A stretch of DNA of 43,621 bases from contig PLGM01000244.1 of assembly GCA_003139795.1 (NCBI GenBank), forward strand, positions 1 to 43,621, read 5' to 3'. How positions within the stretch are numbered: the stretch's first letter is position 1; each line of letters starts with the position of its first letter. The position numbers were made by a program, and so were the translations under genes. Under the pieces are notes generated by a model. That model ran no database searches. It was not told the origin of the DNA and saw nothing but the letters and a program-made list of their open reading frames with translations. Origin of the DNA: Acidobacteriaceae bacterium (lineage in GTDB: Bacteria > Acidobacteriota > Terriglobia > Terriglobales > Acidobacteriaceae). Of this stretch, positions 26,206 through 35,400 are shown piece by piece.

Positions 26206-27243
26206 ATGAAGCGACTTATCCCGGTTCTGATTCTGTTGGCCGCGGCCGTTGCCGCCGGCGTGTATCTGTATCCTCGGCTGATCAAGAAGCCGGCGCCCGT
26301 GAACCAGCTCACGCTCTCCGGCAACATTGAAGCGCATGAGAGCCTGGTGAGCTTCAAGGTGCAGGGGCGGATCATCGATTTGCCGGTCGAGGAGGGCCAG
26401 CAGATTGAGCGAGGGGCATTGCTGGCGCGCCTGGAAGACGCCGACTCCAGGCAGAAGGTGCGGATCGACGAGGCCACTGTTCGGGTGCGCGAGTCCGATC
26501 TTTCGCTCACGCTGGCCGGAACCCGGGAGCAGGAAATGAAGGCATCGCAACAATCCATGATCGATGCGCAGGCCGATCTGGAAGAGAAGAAGCTGGACAA
26601 CGATCGCGCGCAGCGCCTGTACGGCAAAGACGAGATATCCGCGCAGGACCGCGACCTGGCGGCAACCGCCCTGAAGCGCGCGGGAGCGATTTTCAAGGCA
26701 ACGCAACAGCGTTACAACGAGGCTGTAGAAGGCAGCCGCAAGGAAGATATCGCGATTGCGCGCGCGAATCTGAACGAGGCCAACGCAAATCTTGGTTTGA
26801 GCCGAGTGAATCTGGGTTACACGAATCTGCGCGCGCCTTCTACGGGCGTGATCACGGTGCGTCAGGCGGAGCTGGGAGAGGTGGTCGCGCCGGGATCTCC
26901 GGTAGTCACGCTTGCCGACCTGGATCACATCTGGCTGCGGGCTTATATCGCCGAGAACGATCTGGGCAGCATTCACTGGGGCCAGGACGCAACCGTTACC
27001 ACCGATACCTATCCCGGCAAGCAGTACCATGGGCGCATTTCGTTTATCTCATCGAATGCGGAGTTCACGCCCAAGAGTGTGCAGACTTACAAAGAGCGGG
27101 TCACGCTGGTCTACCGGATCAAGATCGATATCGACAATCCCAACCACGAGCTAAAGCCCGGCATGCCCGCCGACGCTCACATTGATCTGGCCGCGGCCAG
27201 GCCGGAAGCGCAGCCATCGGGACCTGCGCCCGCCAGGCGATGA
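26206..27243 (+). CDS. HlyD-family periplasmic adaptor (YbhG-like)
   Basis: A 345-residue membrane fusion protein. An N-terminal membrane anchor (LIPVLILLAAAVAAGVYLYP) is followed by a biotinyl-lipoyl half (NQLTLSGNIEAHESLVSFKVQGRIIDLPVEEGQQI). A long helical hairpin spans about residues 85-200. The returning lipoyl half and beta-barrel start at VNLGYTNLRAPSTGVITVRQAELGEVVAPGSPVVTLADLDHIWLRAYI. The C-terminus is Ala/Pro-rich. It bridges the inner membrane permeases and the TolC-like channel. Its stop overlaps the ATG of the first ATPase by four bases. GAGGTT upstream of the ATG is a fair ribosome site. Confidence 0.93.
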   Translation: MKRLIPVLILLAAAVAAGVYLYPRLIKKPAPVNQLTLSGNIEAHESLVSFKVQGRIIDLPVEEGQQIERGALLARLEDADSRQKVRIDEATVRVRESDLSLTLAGTREQEMKASQQSMIDAQADLEEKKLDNDRAQRLYGKDEISAQDRDLAATALKRAGAIFKATQQRYNEAVEGSRKEDIAIARANLNEANANLGLSRVNLGYTNLRAPSTGVITVRQAELGEVVAPGSPVVTLADLDHIWLRAYIAENDLGSIHWGQDATVTTDTYPGKQYHGRISFISSNAEFTPKSVQTYKERVTLVYRIKIDIDNPNHELKPGMPADAHIDLAAARPEAQPSGPAPARR

Positions 27244-28199
27244 CGGAGCAGCTCCAATCCGCGAACAAGCCCGCTATCAAGGCCGACGGGCTGACGAAGA
27301 GTTTTCCGGGCGTGCGCGCTGTGGAAGCGCTGAGCTTTGATGTGCGCGCCGGGGAGATATTTGGCCTGGTTGGTCCCGACGGGGCAGGGAAGACGACCAC
27401 CCTGCGGATGCTCGCGGGTATCATGCCGCCCGATGCAGGCAAAGCCACGGTTGCCGGCTTCGATGTGGTCCGCGATCCCGAGGGCGCCAAGCACGCTCTC
27501 AGTTATATGCCGCAGCGTTTCGGGCTCTACGACGACCTGACCGTGGATGAGAACATCCGTTTCTACGCCGACCTCTTCGGAGTGAAGCGGGCCGAGCGTG
27601 AAGAGCGTTCTACAGAACTGTTGAAGGCAGCGGGCATGAGTGAGTTTCGCAAGCGGTTGGCGGGGAAACTTTCCGGCGGCATGAAGCAGAAACTGGGCCT
27701 CGTCTGTGCGCTCATTCATCGCCCCAAGGTGATCCTGCTGGATGAGCCGACCACTGGTGTAGATCCCGTCTCTCGCCGCGATTTCTGGCGCATCCTTTAC
27801 GAACTGGTGGCGGAGGGTGTGGCGATCCTCACCTCGACTGCTTATCTTGATGAAGCTGAGCGCTGCCATCGCGTGGCGCTGCTCAATGAGGGCAAGCTGC
27901 TGTTTTGCGACACGCCTGCGAACCTGAAGGCCAGGATGGGCAAAGGGGTATTGTCCGTTATCGCGCCGGAGCCGCGCAGATTGCGCAGCGCGCTTGAGCA
28001 CGCAGATGGAATCTCAAGTCTTGTACTGACCGGCGACGGGCTGCACGTAGTCGTAGACGATGCGGCTCGGCGCATTCCCGAGTTTGAGGCCCGGCTGAGG
28101 AGCGCGAACGTGCCCTTCGACGCGATTCAACAAGCAGCGCCAACGATCGAGGACCTCTTTGTGGATGCGGTCGGCGGCGGAGCATCGTCCCATGCCTGA
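27240..28199 (+). CDS. ABC transporter ATP-binding protein 1 (YbhF N-half-like)
   Basis: A 319-residue ATPase with Walker A GPDGAGKTT, Q-loop region YMPQRFGLYDDLTV, signature LSGGMKQKL and Walker B VILLDEPTTGVDP. The C-terminal 90 residues end PTIEDLFVDAVGG. The H-loop position reads LTSTAYLDEAERC, so the conserved switch His (normally TTHYMDEAE) is Tyr or Ala here. This is often seen in the N-terminal half of YbhF-type proteins. In E. coli the two ATPases are one fused protein, YbhF; here they are separate genes overlapping by 8 bp. ATP hydrolysis may therefore depend mostly on the partner ATPase. Confidence 0.93.
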   Translation: MTEQLQSANKPAIKADGLTKSFPGVRAVEALSFDVRAGEIFGLVGPDGAGKTTTLRMLAGIMPPDAGKATVAGFDVVRDPEGAKHALSYMPQRFGLYDDLTVDENIRFYADLFGVKRAEREERSTELLKAAGMSEFRKRLAGKLSGGMKQKLGLVCALIHRPKVILLDEPTTGVDPVSRRDFWRILYELVAEGVAILTSTAYLDEAERCHRVALLNEGKLLFCDTPANLKARMGKGVLSVIAPEPRRLRSALEHADGISSLVLTGDGLHVVVDDAARRIPEFEARLRSANVPFDAIQQAAPTIEDLFVDAVGGGASSHA

Positions 28200-29148
28200 A
28201 CAAGAGACTTCAGTCGCGGTGGAGAACCTGGTGAAGCGATTCGGCGATTTTGTGGCCGTGGACCGGATCAATCTCGATATACGTAAAGGTGAGGTCTTCG
28301 GCTTTCTCGGACCGAACGGCGCCGGCAAGTCCACCACCATTCGTATGCTCTGCGGTTTGCTGAAGCCTACCTCGGGCCGAGCGCAGGTTGCGGGATTTGA
28401 TGTGGCCCGTAAGCCCGAAGCCGTGCGCCAGAACATCGGCTACATGTCGCAGAAGTTTTCTCTCTATAACGATTTGAAGGTGGTCGAAAATATACGGCTA
28501 TTCGCCGGCCTTTATAGCGTGCCATCCAACAAGCTGAAGGAACGGATTGAATGGGCGCTTGCGATGGCGAACCTCAAGGGCCGGGAGAACCTCATGACCG
28601 GGACTCTTCCCGGCGGGTGGAAACAGCGGCTGGCGCTGGGTTGCGCGGTGCTGCACAAGCCGCCCATCATCTTTCTGGACGAGCCCACCTCCGGGGTCGA
28701 CCCCATCTCGCGGCGCCAGTTCTGGGATCTCATTCACCAGATGGCGGAGGAGGGCGTTACTGTTTTTGTGACCACGCATCACATGGAGGAGGCTGAATAT
28801 TGCAACCGCCTGGCGCTGATTTTTCGCGGGAAGATAGTAGCTCTCGGCACGCCCTCCGAGTTGAAGCGAGACGCGATGAAGGGTGAACTTCTCTTGATCG
28901 AGTGTGAGCCGCTCGGCAACGCAGTGGAAGCGCTGCAATCGGCGCCGGACGTGATAGATGCCGCGGTATTCGGAAACGCTCTGCACCTGGTTGTGCCGGA
29001 TGCCGATGCCTCGGTGCCGCGGATTGAGAAATATCTGGCGGATCACGGAATCGTCGTTAGCCGCATCGAGAAGATACGCCCCAGCCTGGAAGATGTTTTC
29101 GTCTCTCTCACAACAGCAGGCAATGCTGGAGAGGAGCGCAAAGCATGA
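28192..29148 (+). CDS. ABC transporter ATP-binding protein 2 (YbhF C-half-like)
   Basis: A 318-residue ATPase with Walker A GPNGAGKST, Walker B IIFLDEPTSGVDP and an intact H-loop (VTTHHMEEAEYC). The ABC signature is LPGGW instead of LSGGQ, a known variation in this subfamily. The C-terminal region ends RPSLEDVFVSLTT. The ATG at 28192 overlaps the previous gene by 8 bp and is preferred to an upstream in-frame ATG at 28159. The stop overlaps the next ATG by four bases. It probably forms a heterodimer with ATPase 1, pairing one complete and one degenerate catalytic site. Confidence 0.93.
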   Translation: MPEQETSVAVENLVKRFGDFVAVDRINLDIRKGEVFGFLGPNGAGKSTTIRMLCGLLKPTSGRAQVAGFDVARKPEAVRQNIGYMSQKFSLYNDLKVVENIRLFAGLYSVPSNKLKERIEWALAMANLKGRENLMTGTLPGGWKQRLALGCAVLHKPPIIFLDEPTSGVDPISRRQFWDLIHQMAEEGVTVFVTTHHMEEAEYCNRLALIFRGKIVALGTPSELKRDAMKGELLLIECEPLGNAVEALQSAPDVIDAAVFGNALHLVVPDADASVPRIEKYLADHGIVVSRIEKIRPSLEDVFVSLTTAGNAGEERKA

Positions 29149-30278
29149 GCTTCACTCGTTTGCTGGCCGTGGCCAGGAAGGAGGTCATTCAGATTCTGCG
29201 CGATTCGCGCAGCCTGGCCATTGTGGTCATTATGCCGGTGACTCTGATGCTGCTGTTCGGTTACGGCGTTAATCTGGATCTGAAGGGGTTGCCGGTTTAT
29301 GTGTACGACCGCGATGGCAGCCAGCAGAGCCAGGACCTGCTGAAGCGCTTCCAGGCCAGCGAATATTTCCACGTGGTGCGCGTGGTGAACGACTATCCCG
29401 CGATCACGAGGGCGCTGGACGACGGGCACGCCAAGATGGGGATCGTAATTCCGTGGGATTTCTCTTCGCAACTGGGCCAGGGCGGCCCAGTCCAGGTTCA
29501 GGCGCTCGTCGATGCCACCGACGACAACACGGCCAATGTGCTCATCGGCTATGCCCAGGCGGTCGTTCAGGGCTATTCAACTGAGATTCAACTTAACTGG
29601 CTCCGCGACCGCGGCCAGTCGATCCAACCCGCGCCAGTGAGTGTGGAAACCCGCACCTGGTACAACGAGGATCTGGAGAGCAGCGCGTTCATCGTTCCCG
29701 GCGTGCTTGCCCTGGTCATGTCGGTGATCGGCGCGTTTCTCACTTCTCTGACGATCGCGCGGGAGTGGGAACGGGGATCGATGGAACAGCTGATTTCAAC
29801 CCCCGTGAGCGCGATGGAGATCATGCTGGGTAAACTGGCGCCCTATTTTGTTCTCGGCATGTTCGACGTCATTGTCTGCGCCGCGATCGCGATCTACTGG
29901 TTCCAAGTACCGTTTCGCGGCTCTTATATCACGCTGCTTGTCAGTTCCGCGTTGTTCCTGGTGGTCGTGCTTTCGCTCGGATTCTTCATTTCCGTGCTCG
30001 CAAAGAACCAGTTTGCCGCATGCCAGATCGCGCTGCTGGTCACCTTCCTTCCAGCTTTCCTACTGTCTGGATTTCTGTTTTCGATTGAGCAAATGCCTAT
30101 AGCCCTGCAGTGGATCACCAGCGTTGTGCCGGCGCGGTACTACGTCTCATTGCTGAAGAAGATATTCCTCAAGGGGACTCCCACGGCTATGCTCTACGCC
30201 GATTTGATACCGCTGGCTGTGTTTGCACTTGTGCTTGCGTTGCTGGCTACCCGCTCATTCCACAAGAGGCTGGAGTAA
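29145..30278 (+). CDS. ABC-2 permease 1 (YbhS-like)
   Basis: A 377-residue inner membrane protein. One N-terminal membrane segment (SLAIVVIMPVTLMLLFGYGV) is followed by a periplasmic domain of about 150 residues (YVYDRDGSQQSQDLLKRFQASEYF, then VDATDDNTANVLIGYAQ). Five membrane segments follow, including FIVPGVLALVMSVIGAFLTSLTIAREWERGSMEQLISTPVSAMEIMLGKLAPYF. This is the ABC2_membrane_3 fold of YbhS/YbhR. It is translationally coupled to ATPase 2 and followed 12 bp later by a homologous permease. The two probably form a heterodimeric channel. Confidence 0.93.
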   Translation: MSFTRLLAVARKEVIQILRDSRSLAIVVIMPVTLMLLFGYGVNLDLKGLPVYVYDRDGSQQSQDLLKRFQASEYFHVVRVVNDYPAITRALDDGHAKMGIVIPWDFSSQLGQGGPVQVQALVDATDDNTANVLIGYAQAVVQGYSTEIQLNWLRDRGQSIQPAPVSVETRTWYNEDLESSAFIVPGVLALVMSVIGAFLTSLTIAREWERGSMEQLISTPVSAMEIMLGKLAPYFVLGMFDVIVCAAIAIYWFQVPFRGSYITLLVSSALFLVVVLSLGFFISVLAKNQFAACQIALLVTFLPAFLLSGFLFSIEQMPIALQWITSVVPARYYVSLLKKIFLKGTPTAMLYADLIPLAVFALVLALLATRSFHKRLE

Positions 30279-30290
30279 AGGAGAGAACGT

Positions 30291-31424
30291 ATGCTGGGGC
30301 GCCTGAAGCAGATGTTGATCAAGGAATTCATCCAGGTCTTCCGCGACAAACGGACGCGGTTTCTGCTGTTCGGGCCGCCGATCATTCAGATGCTGGTGTT
30401 TGGCTACGCGGCCACCTTCGAGATCCATTACGTTCCGACCGTTGTGCTGGATATGGATCACAGCCAGGAGAGCCGTGAACTGATCTCGCGCTTTACATCG
30501 AGCCCCTATTTCGACGTGCAGCGGCAACTGACTGACTCGCGCCAAATACGCGATCTCATCGATCAGGGAAAGGCTACGGTGGGTCTGGAGATCGATGCCG
30601 GTTTTGCCCAGAAGCTGCGCGGGGGCCAGACGGCGCCGCTGCAAGTGATTGTGGACGCAACCAACTCCAACACGGCCCTGATCGCCTCCAGCTACATTAC
30701 GCAGATTGCGCTTGGCTTTGCGCATGACTACCAGCAGGACCGCATCTATCGGATTGCGCCGCAAATGATCGACGCGATTCCTTCGGTCGAGCTGGGACAA
30801 CGGCCGTGGTACAACCCGGACTTGAGTAGCCGGTGGTTCTTTGTGCCAGGAGTGATCGGCAGCCTGACCCTGGTGCTGGTAATCACTGTAACGGCCTTTG
30901 GGGTGGTTCGCGAGCGGGAGATCGGCACTCTGGAGCAGATCATGGTGACGCCCATCCGCCCGGCCGAGTTCATTCTCGGCAAGACAGTGCCCGCCTTCCT
31001 GATTGGCCTGTTCGATGTTTCGCTGATTGCGACTGTCGGGACGTTTTGGTTCAAGATTCCATTTCGCGGTAACATTCTGGTATTGCTGACGGGCTCGGTG
31101 CTTTTCATTATTTGCATGCTGGGTGTGGGGCTGCTCATTTCAACGGTTTCCTCAACGCAACAGCAGGCCATGGTGACAGCCTTCTTCTTTATCATGCCTG
31201 CCATCAGTTTCTCGGGGTTCGGATTTCCCATCAGCACCATGCCGCAATGGATGCAGTATTTCAGCTATGCGATCCCATTACGCTATTTTCTGATCGTGCT
31301 CCGCGGCACTTATCTGAAAGGCGTGGGGATGGACATTCTGTGGCCGCAAATGGCAGCCATGGCAGGCCTCGGACTGAGCCTGCTGACGTTCGCCATACTC
31401 CGCTTCCACAAGGCGCTTGACTGA
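30291..31424 (+). CDS. ABC-2 permease 2 (YbhR-like)
   Basis: A 377-residue inner membrane protein with the same architecture and length as the preceding permease: TM1 (RFLLFGPPIIQMLVFGYA), a large periplasmic domain containing VIVDATNSNTALIASSYITQ, then five membrane segments. The coupling region reads FGVVREREIGTLEQIMVTPIRPAEFILGK. The ATG is preceded by AAGGAGA. It is the last gene of the seven-gene efflux operon. The next recognisable gene is about 1 kb away. The cargo cannot be deduced; E. coli ybhGFSR relatives export cationic drugs or ions. Confidence 0.93.
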   Translation: MLGRLKQMLIKEFIQVFRDKRTRFLLFGPPIIQMLVFGYAATFEIHYVPTVVLDMDHSQESRELISRFTSSPYFDVQRQLTDSRQIRDLIDQGKATVGLEIDAGFAQKLRGGQTAPLQVIVDATNSNTALIASSYITQIALGFAHDYQQDRIYRIAPQMIDAIPSVELGQRPWYNPDLSSRWFFVPGVIGSLTLVLVITVTAFGVVREREIGTLEQIMVTPIRPAEFILGKTVPAFLIGLFDVSLIATVGTFWFKIPFRGNILVLLTGSVLFIICMLGVGLLISTVSSTQQQAMVTAFFFIMPAISFSGFGFPISTMPQWMQYFSYAIPLRYFLIVLRGTYLKGVGMDILWPQMAAMAGLGLSLLTFAILRFHKALD

Positions 31425-32415
31425 GATTCGTGCGGTGAACCAGCTGATCCAAACCACAACGGTCAGGGCTTGACCCGCGCAGCGAAGATTTCTGCAAATG
31501 AGCCTTGGCAGCTCCGGCGGGATTATGGCTCTTGACGCAGTAGACGAGTGCTGCTTCCACCCGATCCGTGGGGCGTCAGCCGATCCGCGGCGCGGTCCGG
31601 GGGATTGATGGAGGCGGTATCAATCCGAAAGCCCAACGCCCGGAGTTCAAGAACTTCCCGCAAGACGAAGATCATCGACAAGGTCTAGTACCGTGACTGC
31701 ATGATTTGGAAATGTCGATCAGAACAGAATGGGTGCCCCAGGTCTCGATTTTCAGACCTGGGAAGTACAAGTTCACCTGGTCGTGGCACTATGACCAGAT
31801 CGGCGAGCGATCGGGGCGGGGGTACGGAGGACGGCTGCGTGGCGCGTACGTCGAGATGGTTCCAGGCGGGGCATTCGAAATGTCCTGTCAATTGAGACGC
31901 CGTAACGCATTACGAGACGAGGGAGTTTCAATTGCGATGCGGCATCAAAAAGCCATCCCTGCGTCCGTTTCGGCGCACGTCCTGGATATCGTACCTGCGA
32001 GGGTGGCTGAGGGCCATCGACAGGGCAAGCGATCCTCAAATGTATAAGTCCTTCCCGGTACAGCGCAAGAATCCAGGCCCGGTTGGACGGGTGGACCGGG
32101 TTGTTCCGCCTATTCATTCCATTGGGCTTACCGGAGGGATTGCAGGACCCCTCCAGTGACCGTGCGAGGAGGGCGGGGATTTCGGAGCAAAAAGCGCCAA
32201 TGGCCGCACACACGCAGCCAGCGGTACAGGTCAGGGGTTACAATCACAGGTTCCAGCAGTTTCGACCCCATCGATGTTACTTTAAGTTTTGGCCGCGTTT
32301 GTGCCGATATCGATGAGTCGAAGCTGCGGACCGGACCGCACCCTCCAGCGGATGCGGGATCCGCTGCATGGCTGGCAGGACGAGTGGCAGGAAGAGATTG
32401 GGAGCTCGGTTTCTT
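31425..32415. other. 991-bp region with no convincing gene
   Basis: Several short open frames occur on both strands here, but none shows a ribosome site together with a recognisable domain. The only clear structure is a palindromic element at 31731-31762 (listed separately). A frame at 31706-32047 runs straight through that palindrome and is probably not coding. The promoter for the GH13-family gene should lie at the right end; GGGAG at 32400-32404 is its likely ribosome site. The region may hold degraded sequence. Confidence 0.6.
31731..31762. repeat. palindromic intergenic repeat (GGGTGCCCCA plus 9-bp hairpin)
   Basis: GGGTGCCCCA (31731-31740) overlaps a perfect 9-bp inverted repeat, CCCAGGTCT (31737-31745) and AGACCTGGG (31754-31762), with an eight-base loop. 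The 10-mer is the reverse complement of TGGGGCACCC at 3792-3801. No T-run follows. It looks like a REP-type dispersed element rather than a terminator. Confidence 0.5.
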
Positions 32416-35400
32416 ATGATGGAATTCCACATTTCGGGGAATGCGCGTGAACGGTACCAGTTCGCGGGGTCTCTTTTTTCCTATACGGGGAACGTCGTTT
32501 TCGCCAATATAGCCGCGTGCCGCGAGTTCGCGTACCGCATCAACAAAGTTCGCGAGGTGCAAGAGCATCCCGAGCGGGCGATCCATGCCGGGGCGCTTTA
32601 CGCCATGGGCGTGATCGACGAGGCCAGCCACATATTGATAGAGTGCTTCCGCGAGCAGTTCGACGCCAAGGTGATGACCGACGCTCTCGCCTGGTTTTCC
32701 TCGTCGGTGGGCGCCGAGGCTCTGGACACCATGCTGCTCACTTTCGTCGAGCAATTTCCGGGGACCAGTGTGATTCGCGGGCTGGAGACGCCCCGGCAAT
32801 GGCTGGCCGGCGAAACCGACGGCACCTCCCACCGGGCCGCGGCGCTCGAGGAGCTGATGCTGCTGTGGACCGCCAACCGCAACGAAGCCTTCCAGCCGTT
32901 CGATGAGCTGTTCGAGGATAAGACCCTGGCGGAAAAGACCGTTTACCACCAGGTCACCGAACAGTTGCCCGGCTACTTTGCTACCCGGCCGCTGGTGCCG
33001 ATGGAGGGCTCCGGGCCTGTCACCCTGCTGGAACTGCTGCGCGCCCCGGCCTTGCGCTCTCCGCGCTCGCTCAGCGAACAGCTCGCCCTCATTCTCCGGC
33101 TGTGGAAGCCGCTGCTCGGCGACCGGCTGGAGCGTTTCCTGCTCATGGCCGGTGAGATTCTCAACGAAGAAGAGCTGGCCATCTGGATGCAGTTCCATCC
33201 TCCCGTCGCGGCGCAAGGGCCTTCCGTCGTCAGCCATTCCGAGGTGCCGGTCTTCGGCGATCCGGCCCGCGAGTACGAGAGGTTCAGCCAGGACACGGCC
33301 TGGATGCCCAGCGCCGTGCTGATCGCCAAGAGCACTTACGTTTGGATGGCGCAGCTGAGCAAGCAGCACGGCCGCAGAATCTCCCGCCTGGATGAGATCC
33401 CCGATGAGGAACTTGCAACGCTGGCGCGGCGGGGGCTCAATTCGCTGTGGCTTATCGGCATCTGGGAGCGGAGCCGCGCGTCGAGGACCATCAAGCAGCT
33501 CTGCGGCAACTCGGACGCCGTGGCCTCAGCCTACTCGCTGTTCAGCTATTCGATCGCCGAGGATCTGGGCGGCGAGGGAGCCTACATCAACCTTCGCGAC
33601 CGCGCCTATCGGCACGGCGTCAGATTGGCCAGCGACATGGTGCCGAACCACATGGGCATCGACTCGCCCTGGGTCGTCGAGCATCCCGATTGGTTCATCT
33701 CCCGGCAGGATACGCCCTATCCGGCCTATAGCTTCAACGGCCCCGATGTCTCCCATGATGGGCGCGTGGAGCTCAAGATCGAGGACCACTACTTTACGCA
33801 GAGTGACGCAGCGGTGGTCTTTCGCCGCCGCGACCGGGCCAGCGGCGAGACGCGCTATATCTATCACGGCAACGATGGCACCAGCTTTCCCTGGAACGAC
33901 ACGGCGCAGCTCGACTACCTGAATCCGGCGGTGCGGGAACAGGTGATTCAGACCATTCTGCACGTGGCGCGGCTATTTCCGGTCATCCGCTTCGATGCCG
34001 CGATGACCCTGGCCAAGCGGCACTTCCACCGGCTCTGGTTTCCCGGCCCTGGAACCAGCGGCGCCATCCCCTCCCGCGCCGAGTATGGCATGAGCCAAGC
34101 CGAATTCGACCGGTGCATGCCGCACGAGTTCTGGCGGGAGGTCGTCGACCGCGTGGCCGTCGAAGTGCCCGGCACCCTGCTGCTGGCTGAGGCCTTCTGG
34201 CTGATGGAGGGCTACTTCGTCCGCACCCTGGGCATGCACCGCGTCTACAACAGCGCCTTCATGAACATGATGCGCGACGAGGAAAACGCCAAGTACCGCT
34301 CGGTCATCAAGAATACCCTGGAATTCGACCCCGACATCATGAAGCGCTACGTCAACTTCATGAGCAATCCCGACGAGCGCACCGCCATCGACCAGTTCGG
34401 CAAGGGCGACAAGTGCTTCGGAGTGGCCGCGCTGATGGCTACGCTGCCGGGCCTGCCGATGTTCGGGCACGGCCAGATTGAGGGATTCACCGAGAAATAC
34501 GGGATGGAGTACCAGCGGCCCCGCTACGATGAGACTCCCGACCACTGGCTGGTGGAACGCCACGAACGGGAGATCGCTCCGTTGTTGCGCCGCCGCTGGC
34601 TCTTCGCCGAAAGCAGCAACTTCCTGCTCTACGACTTCTTTCGGGATTCGGGTACGGTGGACGAGAATGTCTTTGCCTACTCGAACCGCAACGGCATCGA
34701 ACGCGCCCTGGTGGTTTATAACAACCGCTACGCCACCGCGCACGGCACCATCGATTTCTCGGCGGCATACGCCGACAAGGGCGCAGGGCAACTACGCCAG
34801 CAGCGGCTGCGGGAAGGCCTTGGGGTGACCGGCGACACCGCCGTCACCCTCGCATTCCGAGACTCGCTCACTGGGCTTGAATACCTGCGCCGGGCGAATG
34901 ATTTGTCGGAGCGCGGCCTCACCCTGGATCTGCACGCCTACCAGTGCCACGTCTTTCTGGATTGGCGCGAGCTGCGCTCCACAGCGGAAAAACCCTGGGA
35001 CCGGCTGTGCGATCAGCTCAACGGGAAAGGGGTTTCCAACCTGGACGATGCGCTGGTGAATCTCGAGCTGCGGCCGGTACACGATGCACTCCGCCTGCAG
35101 TTGGATTCCGGCCTCGTGCGGCTGCTTGCCGATCTGGCGGAGCATCCTCGCGCCCTTGCCGCCGGGAAGGATAAGAAGATTGAGCAGGAGCGCAGGGAGT
35201 GCTTTGATTTGGCGTGGAAGCGCTGCGAGGGCTTTCTGCGCGCGGCACAGACGGCTTATTGGTCACGCGGCGGCGGAAAAGGCCAGCCGGCCGGCGCCGT
35301 TCAGGCAACCGACCCCGGATTGCTGGGCCCGGCCTTCCGCGAACGCCTGCGGGCGGCCATGCGCATTCCCGCGATCGAGGCGGCCTTTCCGTCGCCTTGG

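Noticed and set aside
31706..32047. 113-codon frame in the gene-poor region
   Set aside because: It runs through the palindromic repeat at 31731-31762 and has no recognised domain or good ribosome site.
32128..33369. 413-codon minus-strand open frame over the start of the GH13-family gene
   Set aside because: It is antisense to conserved coding sequence and lacks any family signature.
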